Positions 21,785 through 32,000 of a stretch of 33,884 bases of DNA are shown in pieces (position 1 is the stretch's first letter; each line of letters starts with the position of its first letter). The DNA is from Verrucomicrobiota bacterium (GTDB taxonomy: Bacteria; Verrucomicrobiota; Verrucomicrobiia; Limisphaerales; JACRJZ01): assembly GCA_016219875.1 (NCBI GenBank), contig JACRJZ010000113.1, forward strand, positions 1 through 33,884, given 5' to 3'. Below the pieces are notes generated by a model. That model did no database searches. It saw only the letters and a program-made list of their open reading frames with translations, and was not told the origin of the DNA. A program made the translations under genes and the position numbers.

Positions 21785-23533
21785 CTAGTTCTTGAAAAAC
21801 TCCTCCGGCGGAGTGACTGCTCCCTCCGCCGTCACAGGGTGGGTGGTCGCGGGCCGCGCGCCTGGCAGGAAGCCGGCCACGTGGTCCTTGAGCCAGAACT
21901 TGGGCGACTCCGTCTCCAGCGCGCCGATGTCGAGCATGAGTTGCAGGCGGCTCTGCTGGTACTGAACCAAGGCGTCTGTGACCGCGTTCTGCGCGCCGAT
22001 CTGGGCATCCTGGGCCTCCACCAAGTTGCGGACTTCGGCACGGCCGGCCTGGAGGTTGGCCATGGCGTCGGCGACGCGGCGGTTGGCCACGTCCAGGGCG
22101 TTGGTTTGGATTTCGTAATTCTGGCGGCGTTGCTCCAGGGTCCGCAGACCGCGCTCGATGCTGTCCTTGAGGGTGTCGAGCGTGAACGTGAGGCTGCGCA
22201 GTTCCGTCTCGAACGCCATCAACGTCCGGCGGTAGCTGTTGCGCTCGCGCATCCGGTCCAGCGGCAGGTTCAGTTGTAGCTGGGCATCCCACGCGATCTT
22301 GTCCGCGTTGAGCCGCGTGTAGTCGTCGGGCTGGTTCCAGTTGAAGTCGTAACTGGCGCCAGTTACGACTTTCAGGTCGGTGCGCAATTGGTCCTTGCCG
22401 ATCCGGACCTTGCGTTTGCTGTCCTCGAAGCGGTCGATGGCGTTGAGCAACGGCAACTGCCGCTGCACCGCCATCCGATAAGCGGCGTCCGAGTTCATGG
22501 GCGCCGGGACCAGGCCCCGCTTCTCCACATCGTCGAGCGCGGTGTCATCGAGGAAGATCTGCTCTCCGAGCGGCAGGCCAAGGCGGATCTTGAATTGATC
22601 GAGCGAATTGCGGTAGTTGGCCAGGGCGTTGACGTAGTTGTTTTTGGCCGTCAGTTCCGCTTGGCGGGCCTGGGCGACGTCCGCCAGCTTCTCGAAATAG
22701 CCGGCGCGGGCTTCCAGGCGGCGCGAGGCCTGCACGCGGCCCAGGAAGTTGGTGTAGCGGTTGCGGATGGTGTCCTTCTGCGCCAGCAGCCCGATGTAGT
22801 CGTTGACGATCTGCAACGCGAACTGGTTCTGGTAGAAACTGTAGTTGCGGACGGCGTAGATTACGTTGCGCTCGGTCTGCTTGAGCGTCTCGATGTCCGG
22901 GTTGTTCCAGCCGAAGCCGCGCAAGATCGGCTGCACCAAGTCCACGGAGATCGTGCTGAAGACGGAGCGCCGCGGATCGCCCGTGTAGTAGCGCAGGACG
23001 CCGTTGGCGAGCGACGCGCTCAAACGCCCGCCGGTCAGTAGAAGCTGGCTGATGCTGAACTTGCCGTCGGCGGAACTGCTTTTGTTCCCGGCGGCATCGC
23101 GGGTCAATTCGCCGCCGGCGTCGAAGATCGGCTTGTACTGGTAGCGCGCGTCGGACAAGTTCAGCGCAGCCTGGTAAAGCGTCTCCTTCCGCGCCTGGTA
23201 ATCGCGGCTGTTCGTGACCGCCAGGCTGAGCGCGGCCTCGATGCTCAACACGCGGCGGTTCGTTTGGAGGCGGCCGTCGATTAGTTCCTCCGGCGAAATG
23301 TCCTCCGGTCGCCGCGCCGAATAGACGGTGTCGATCGTGAAGGCATTGGTGTGGCCGAGGGTCCTCCGCTCCGCTTGGCGGATGATCCCGTAGGCCTCCT
23401 TGTCCGCGGCCCGGCGATGTTGCGCGGAAGTGCATCCCGACAAAACCACTCCGGCCACCAGCGTCCAGAACAAGCTCCGGGCGGGCGCGAGGCAGTGACC
23501 GAGATGTCTCAGCAAGTCTTTCGTTGCGTGCAA
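21785..23533 (-). CDS. TolC-family outer-membrane efflux lipoprotein
   Basis: Outer-membrane channel component of the export operon, 582 aa. An N-terminal lipoprotein signal ends in a lipobox LSGC with Cys34 as the lipidation site, as in OprM/NodT-type channels. Two OEP-type repeats of long helices follow: first near 95-330 (ALSLAVTNSRDYQARKETLY, LVQPILRGFG, KNNYVNALANYRNSLDQFKIRLGLPLG), second near 360-555 (ERGLRTLEQRRQNYEIQ, LQAGRAEVRNLVEAQDA, QYQQSRLQLMLDIGALE). The start is uncertain: TTG 23533 is the most upstream possibility, TTG at codon 7 (23515) also keeps the signal peptide, and no good ribosome binding site is seen. It is the first gene of the operon, with the adaptor 2 bases downstream. 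A 28-base perfect palindrome lies in its coding sequence. Confidence 0.92.
   Translation of the reverse strand: MHATKDLLRHLGHCLAPARSLFWTLVAGVVLSGCTSAQHRRAADKEAYGIIRQAERRTLGHTNAFTIDTVYSARRPEDISPEELIDGRLQTNRRVLSIEAALSLAVTNSRDYQARKETLYQAALNLSDARYQYKPIFDAGGELTRDAAGNKSSSADGKFSISQLLLTGGRLSASLANGVLRYYTGDPRRSVFSTISVDLVQPILRGFGWNNPDIETLKQTERNVIYAVRNYSFYQNQFALQIVNDYIGLLAQKDTIRNRYTNFLGRVQASRRLEARAGYFEKLADVAQARQAELTAKNNYVNALANYRNSLDQFKIRLGLPLGEQIFLDDTALDDVEKRGLVPAPMNSDAAYRMAVQRQLPLLNAIDRFEDSKRKVRIGKDQLRTDLKVVTGASYDFNWNQPDDYTRLNADKIAWDAQLQLNLPLDRMRERNSYRRTLMAFETELRSLTFTLDTLKDSIERGLRTLEQRRQNYEIQTNALDVANRRVADAMANLQAGRAEVRNLVEAQDAQIGAQNAVTDALVQYQQSRLQLMLDIGALETESPKFWLKDHVAGFLPGARPATTHPVTAEGAVTPPEEFFKN
22344..22371. 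repeat. 28-base perfect palindrome inside the TolC-family gene
   Basis: Positions 22344-22371 are identical to their own reverse complement with no loop; the centre is CTGGCGCCAG. It encodes KVVTGASYDF on the minus strand. It contains GGCGCC, an ordinary restriction-type hexamer, but the full symmetry is far longer. Confidence 0.9.
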
Positions 23534-23630
23534 ACTGTGCCAGCTAACGACGGAGCTTCCAAGCCTTAGGTTACGGGGAAGTGACGGTCCCTCGATCCCT
23601 CGACGAAATCACCGGCGGGCGAGGACCAAT

Positions 23631-23906
23631 TTGGTGGGGCGGGCGTCACGGCCATTTGGTGAGCAGACCTGTCTGACCGGCTCCGGCCCCGAAGGGGCCA
23701 AATGTGAATAGCCCCCGGCAACCGGGGGGGAGTGTGCAAGGATCTCAACCCCGGAGGGGTTGAATGGGCACCACTTCGACTCCTTCGGGGTCGGGGATGT
23801 ATCGAACTCGCATACCCCCCGGTTACGCCGGGGGCTATTCACATTTAATCCCTCCGGGATTTTGCCATCAGTGCTTACCGAATGGCCGTGACGCTTGCCC
23901 CACCAA
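23631..23906. repeat. Nested inverted-repeat element with internal hairpins (possible MITE/REP cluster)
   Basis: Fills most of the 385-base gap between carB and the TolC-family gene. Outer arms 23631-23665 and 23872-23906 pair with 31 of 35 bases. Inside them a second pair, 23700-23729 and 23815-23846 (AAATGTGAATAGCCCCCGG and its complement), matches apart from a 2-base indel and one end base. Short hairpins fill the rest: GGCCCC-GAA-GGGGCC (23685-23699), CAACCCC-GGA-GGGGTTG (23746-23762), CGACTCC-TTC-GGGGTCG (23778-23794) and AATCCC-TCC-GGGATT (23847-23861). No open reading frame is credible within it and I see no clear target-site duplication. 23534-23630 shows nothing recognisable. Confidence 0.88.
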
Positions 23907-23918
23907 CAAGCCCGCAGG

Positions 23919-25709
<1,791 letters not shown>

Positions 25710-25783
25710 GCGTGTGGCGCGCGAATCAAAATCCGGCACAGGAAAACGGAACCCCGCGCGGGTGTCGAGAGGGAAACGGGGGG

Positions 25784-25807
25784 ACGTGAAACGTAAAACG
25801 TAAAACG
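25784..25807. repeat. Heptamer tandem repeat upstream of carB
   Basis: ACGTGAA, ACGTAAA, ACGTAAA and a partial ACG(G) in tandem with a 7-base period, 75 bases upstream of the carB start. The period matches the arrays at 12661-12755 but the unit is different. Together with the palindrome at 25907 it makes up the recognisable content of the 329-base gap 25710-26038; I see no clear promoter. Confidence 0.8.
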
Positions 25808-25906
25808 GAAAGAACGGAAGGCGCAGGAGGAGCAGGGTGGCCTCCTGTTCCTTCCGGAGCGCCGCGTGCCCCGGGTTTCCAAACTGCCGGGTACTTTTTC
25901 AAAACT

Positions 25907-25986
25907 GTAGCCGCCGACGTGAGGAGGCTCTGTTCAATTCCAGAGTGCAGGTTCCTGAAACAGAGCCTCCTCACGTCGGCGGCTAC
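25907..25986. repeat. REP-like palindrome, copy 2
   Basis: Perfect 28-base inverted repeat, arms 25907-25934 and 25959-25986, 24-base loop. Same family as 18987-19053 with the core GCCGACGTGAGGAGGCTC. At one stem position copy 1 has an A-T pair (GTAGCAGCC) and copy 2 a C-G pair (GTAGCCGCC), with both arms changed together. It lies between the 3' end of the CotH/lamin-tail giant gene and carB, so it may also end transcription. Confidence 0.92.
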
Positions 25987-26038
25987 GAGGAGTGCGCAGC
26001 CGCCTGCCGTATCGCCGATGGCCGCGTCGGATTTCGGC

Positions 26039-29000
26039 TCACCGCAACAAGCCGGCGCGATAGAAGCGCGCCGGCTCGTTGGTGGCCGTGGCGTCGAGGA
26101 ACGGCATCGACTCGTTGGTGGCCGTGAACCGCCACAGTTCCGTCCAGTCGGTCAAGTTGGTCGAGACAAAGACCGCGTAGGGCTGGTTCGGCACGGTGGG
26201 GAACTCGAACTGGAAGACGCCGTTGGTCTGGAAGCCCGTTCCGCCGAGCTTGAGTTGAGTCATCACGAAAAGCTCCGCCGCCTGGCTGGTGGCGTAGCCG
26301 GCGTCGTTCCACACCGTGGCCCAGTAGAAGCCCGACGACGCGGGCTGCACGTTCGTCAGCGTGAGCAAGTCGTTGGTGCCGCCGGCGAGTTCCAGTCCGT
26401 CCCGCACCCATTGGTAGAAGAGTGGCCCGGGGCCGGAGGCGGCCACATTGAGCGTCACGGTCGTGCCCGGCGTTGCGCTTTGGCTCTGGGGATGAGCGGT
26501 GATGAGCGGCGGCAGCACCGGCGCGTTGGTGCGGCCACAGGACGGCGCGGCTGCCGTCCAGTTCAATGGCTCGTTGCCATAGAGCGCAGGTGAAACGCGC
26601 TGCAAGGACAGCCCGGCGCCGCCGGCATTCGTCGGCCACGGTGAGAGGTTCGAGTAAGCCACGCGATCCGCGAGCACGTAGGGCACGAAGCCATTGTCGA
26701 GATTGGTCGAGATCTGCGGGGCCAGCGGCTTGAGGAGTTCGATCACTTCGCCGTCGTTCGCCAGGTGGCCGCTGTAGGGGCCAACCACCGTCCCGTACTC
26801 GCCGTACTTCGCGCGGAAGTTGAGAAGGATGTCCGGCCGGAAGGCGGGATCGAAATCCACCACTAGCAAGTAGCCTTTCGCCGGCAGCACCGTGTCCGGC
26901 TGGAAGTTGAACCGCACGCCGCCCGTCAGACGCCAGCCGCTGGAAGGATGCGCCGGATCGAAGAGCGGCACCGGCTGGCTCGTGGCGTTGTAGAGTTCCA
27001 CGTACTCCTCGCTCCCGTATTCCACCCAATTGCTGCTGCCGACCAAACTGACGGGGTGGTACATGAGTTCGCTGATGATCACCGGGCCGACTCGCGGATA
27101 CGCGTTCGCCGCGCCGAAGGTCCGCGCGCTTTGGGCCGGGAAGTCCACGCCGACGCTGGTGCTGAAGCGGCCCGCGGAGACGCCGCTTTCCTGCGCGCCG
27201 AACGCGACTTGCGCGCGGTAGCCGGTGAGCGTGCCGTTGGTTGCGGCTTCGGTGAGATACACGGTGCCGCCGAAGTTCGGGTCGAGCGCGAAACCGGGCA
27301 GCGGGCCGTTCGTGGGGCCGAATTGCGCCGCGGTGAACACTTTGAGTTCGCCGGCGCCCAGCGTCTCGCCGTCCGCGATGCGGAACTTCTTTAGCTCCGA
27401 CGCCGAGTCGCTCAGGAACCAGCCGCCCAGGCCGACCGGGTTTGTGGACGTGTTGAGCAACTCGATGGATGGCGGCACGCCGTTGCTCTGGCCGGCGAGG
27501 ACTTCGTTGATGACCACGCCGGGCAGCGGCAGGTAGTTGCCGTCGGCGGGCGAGGGCGAGGCCGGGAAGTCCATCACGTTGGTGTGGCCATCCGGCAGAC
27601 GGCCTTGCGACACGCCGGCCGTTTGCAGGCCGAAGCCGATCCAGTCAATGACCTGGAGACTGGCGTTGTAGAGCCAGATCGTGTCGCCCGCGCCGTCGAG
27701 CATGAAGTTGACGTGGTCGCGGCCGTTGCTCGGATGGCCGTCGGCGATCCACTGCACCCAACTATGTCCGCCGATGAAACTGAGCAGCGGAATTGGGAAC
27801 TGGGTCTTGCCGGCAATCGTGGGTTCGTCGCTCAGGTAGAGGCCGCTCATGTTCACCGGAAGCGGGTCGAGATTGTACAACTCAAACCAGTCGTCGCCAC
27901 CTTGCGGATCGGCCAGCCACTCATTGAAGCGAAGGTTGGCCGCAGCGCCGAGCGCGGCGGGCGCGGCATTGGCGGCGCCGGGCGTGGGCGCGGAGAGCAA
28001 TTGCCACGCGCCGCCGCTGAGGCCGATGGAGAGGTCCGGCACCTGGACGCCGTATTCCACGTAGTTCACAAGTTGGCCCATCACGTTGAAGAGGTACACG
28101 CCGCCGCCGCTGGCGTTGAGGGCGAAGCCGGTGTTGAGCGGGCCGGAGGCGTCGAACGAAGGTGGCAATGCGTCGTCGCACCACACGAGCAACGTGCCGC
28201 CGGCTTCGATGACCGTGCCGGCGGGGAAGAGAAAATCGTTGGGGTTCCCTGGCGAGTCGCTCAGACCCATGCCGGAGAGGTCGAAGGCCGAGGCCGAGGG
28301 GTTGGCGATTTCCACAAAGTCCGCGAACTCGCCCCACGGACTCGCGACGGCGCGACGGTTGCGGGCGAGCACCTCGTTGAGCACAGCGCCGGTGTAGGTC
28401 GCGAGGTAGTTGCTCGCGCCCGGACTGGCGCTGCCGAACAGGTTGGTGATGCCGCCGAAGCCGTTGGGAATCCGGCCCTGCGCCACGCCCTGGAGTTGCG
28501 GGCCGTAAGGGATGCGGTCCACCAGCGAGCCGGTGGTGTCGAAGAGCAGGAGCGTGGCGCCCTCGGCAGGCAGTTTGAAGTCGAGGTGGTCCGGGCCAGG
28601 CTCCTCGTCGGCGAACAACTGGATGTAACCGCGCGGCGGCAGGAAGGAGAGCGCCTTCACGCGGAACAACGCGTTGCTCGTGCCGAGGTAAATATCCTGC
28701 AGCGGCACCGGCAGGGTGGTCGAGCGGTTGTACAACTCCAGCCAGTCCGCGCCGCCGGGCGGGGAGTCGGCCAGGTACTCGTTGATCGTCAGATTGGTAG
28801 CAAGGCCGACGGGCGCGGCGCTGTTCGGCGCGCCGGGCGTGGGCGTGTTCAACTGCCACGCGCCGTCCAGGCGGCCGAGCGAGTAATCCGGCGCTTGCAG
28901 GCCGAAGGACACCGCATCGACCAAGTTGCTCTGGGCGTCGAAGAGGAAGACGTTCTCGCCTTCGCGGTTCAAGGCGAAGCCGGTGTGCAAGCCGGGCATG

Positions 29001-32000
29001 GTGTTGGTCGGGTCGTCGCACCAGACCACCAGGAAGTTGCCGGGCGCTAGATTCGTGGCCGGAAAGACAAACTGCCGCACGTTGCCATCGTCCGTCAGGC
29101 TCCAGCCGGCCAGGTCGATGTTGGCGGGGCCGGAGTTGAACAATTCGATCCAGTCGGGGTAGGTGCCGGCGTTCTCCACCGCGGTGTTGTTGTCCGCCAT
29201 GAGTTCGTTCAACACCACGGCCGCGGGCGGGCCTGACGACGGCGCGACCGCGGGGGTGCCGTTGAGCGCGGTGCTCGCGCGCCAACTGGCCGGCGCGTTG
29301 GGATCACCAGACGGATCGACCAACTCCAGCGAGTAACCGCGACCGTCCGCGCCGGCGGGCCAGCCGTTCTGGTCGTCGTAGGTGACGGACGTGATCGTGC
29401 GCCCGGTCACGTCCTTGATCGCGATGCGTTCGCCGTCGTTCTTGAGGCTGCCGGCGTACCAGCCCGCCACCGCCACGGTCGGATAGCGGGTCCGCCAGAG
29501 GTTGGTGTTGGAGCCGTTGCCCAGGACGAGACGTTCGCCGGGGCTGAGGAAACTGCCGACCGGGAAGGCGAAGGTGAGATTCTCGAAGCTGTAGCCGCTC
29601 ACGTCCAGCAGCGTGCTGCCGGTGTTCTGGATCTCGATGAACTCGTAGGCGTCCCCGCCGCTGGGATTGTACATGAGTTCGGTGATGCGCAGGGACGGAA
29701 CCAGTTCCTCGACGACGAAGGCGGCTTCGTTGAGCGCGCTCCAGTTGGTGCCGTTGAAGAGGGCGCGGGCCTTGACGGTGGTGCCTTCAGTCAGGATGAC
29801 CGGCGCGCCGTTGGTGTAGAAGAGGGCCGCGTTGGAAATCGCGCCGGAGCCGTAGAGCCGCGGGTCGGTGCCGTCGAGGGTGAAGAAGATCGGGTTGGTC
29901 GCGGTCATGGTCAGCGCGTAATTCCTCGCGACCCGCCCGCCGTGCTGGCTGAAGACCGGCGCGGAGACGGTCGGGTAGAGGCCCGCCGTGCGGAGTTGGT
30001 TGAGGAAGAGGCTGGTGCGTTGCGGAAAGTAGCTGGTGCGCACACGCTCGATCTCCGGCCACCAGTAGCCGTTGGTGGTGTAGAGGTAGTAGGGCGCGCT
30101 GGAGTAGGAATGCACGTCGCGCCGGTAGTCGCCCCAGCGCGCCGATTCCGTGAGCATGCCCGGCTCCACCATCCGGGCCAGCGTCATCCAGCGATCCGCG
30201 GCGGGGCCGGGCGTGAGGAGGCCGTTGTTGAAGCAGTAACGGTGGACGCGGTCGGCGTAGTCGAGCCGATATTGCGGGCTGTTGATCAGGTTGGTGTGAA
30301 GGCCGGAGGGCTGATTGGAGTACACGCCGGTGGGCCGTCCGTTGGCATCGACTGTCACCAAGTTGTGATTGGCGTCCACGATGAGTTGCTCGCCGTCCCA
30401 CGGAATGTACTTGAACGTCCCGGCCGGAGAGCGGCGGCGCACGGCGTTCCAATTGCCGTCGTAGCCCCAGTCCTGGTTCGCGCCATAGTGGTTGAGGAGC
30501 ATGTAGTCGATGAAGACCGGCACATCGAGCAACTCTTGGAGGCGGTTGTAGTTGGTGATTTGCCGCATGTCGGTGGAGCGGCCAGCGGTCGTCATGGCCG
30601 TGTAGGCCGTCAGTGTGCCGTCGATGGCTTCGAGGGGCTTCGAGGCGATGGCGTCGTAGTCGGCCGCCGTGCCACCGAGGTAAGACGCGCCGAACTCGGC
30701 GTCGATGCGCTCGCCAAAGTCGTACACGCCCCAGTAAAGACCATCCACGTAGAGGTGGAACCAGCGGGTGTGGCCGGAGAGGCCGCTCATGGCGCGGCCG
30801 GTTTCCTTCGTCCAGGCGTCGCGGAGTTTCGAGCCGTGCAGCCGCTGGTTGGCGTCCCAGTGGACCCAGGAGTTGTTGAAGTCAGCCCGGAGCACCAGCG
30901 TGTCGAAGCTCCGCACCTGCGAGTCCGGGTAAACCGGGTACTCGAGTCGGCCCGGACCGTAGGCGCCGCGGAACATGAGACGGAAAGGATGCTTGGGCGT
31001 CTTCTGCGGCGTGCGCGAGGCGTTGCCTTGAATGCGGACGCCGCAGTCCACCTGGAAGCCGGTTTCACCGTTGGTCAGGATAAACTCGACCGAGCAGGCG
31101 CGTTCCCACAAGTAACGCTGGGCCGCCGGCGGTTCGGGGTGCGTGTAGATGCCGTTCACGGGGCCGAAGAGATCGTCGTTCTTCGCCGACAGCGAGAGCG
31201 TGGGCAGCGCCAGCAGGGCCGCCTTCACGTTCGCCTGGTTGTTGGTGACGATCTCCGGGTCCATCTCGTAGTCGGACGGATACCCCGTGAACACCGTCGG
31301 GCCGGCGGGGAACCCGGCGGGGTCGTTCGGCTGGCGCAGCACTTGGTCGATGAAGATGTAGCTGTGCGTCTCGACCCGCGACGGCAGGACGTTCGTGGCG
31401 AAGGCGGCGATGCGGAAGATGGTGGTGTTGGTGATCGTGACCGGGCCGCTGTAGAGCGTGCCCGTGGCCGCAGTGGGCGCGCTGCCGTCCGTGGTGTAGC
31501 GCAACGTCGCGCCGGGCAGCGGGCAGGAGGCCTGGAGCGAGAACGGCTGATCGTAGAGGCCGCGCTTGACGTTGACGTGCGGCTGCGGGGCCACGCCGTA
31601 AATGGCGCTGCTGCCGTTGGCCGCGCCGGGTGTGGGCGGCGTGAAGTAGCTCCAGAGATTCGAGGTGTTGAGGCCATAGCTGTAGTCGGGCCACTGCCCG
31701 GGGTATTGGGGCGCCAGTTCGGTGGCGACGGCGCGCGGTGAATTCGGGTTGAACAGCGCCAGATAGCCGGCCTGGTCGTTGAGTTTGAAATTCGTGTGCA
31801 GCCGGTTCGTGCCGCCGACCGCCTTGAGGTTTCGGGCGTCGGCGAAGACGACGAGGTACTGGCCGGCGTTCATGATCAGCGCCGGGAACGTCCAGAGGCT
31901 GGGATTGCTCGTGTCGTCGGTGAGCGACCAGCCAAGGAGATTCACGGCTCCGGGACCGGGATTGTAGATTTCGATCCAGTCTTCCTGCTCTCCGAATTCG

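Noticed and set aside
23515..23550. Sigma-54-like TGGCAC...TTGCA on the minus strand before the TolC-family gene
   Set aside because: The GG and GC are 10 bases apart instead of 12, and the TTG is the likely start codon.
27584..29050. 488-codon plus-strand open frame, and a similar 599-codon one at 29942-31741
   Set aside because: Both are antisense to the CotH/lamin-tail giant; composition is dominated by Arg, Gly, Val and Ala and no family is recognisable.
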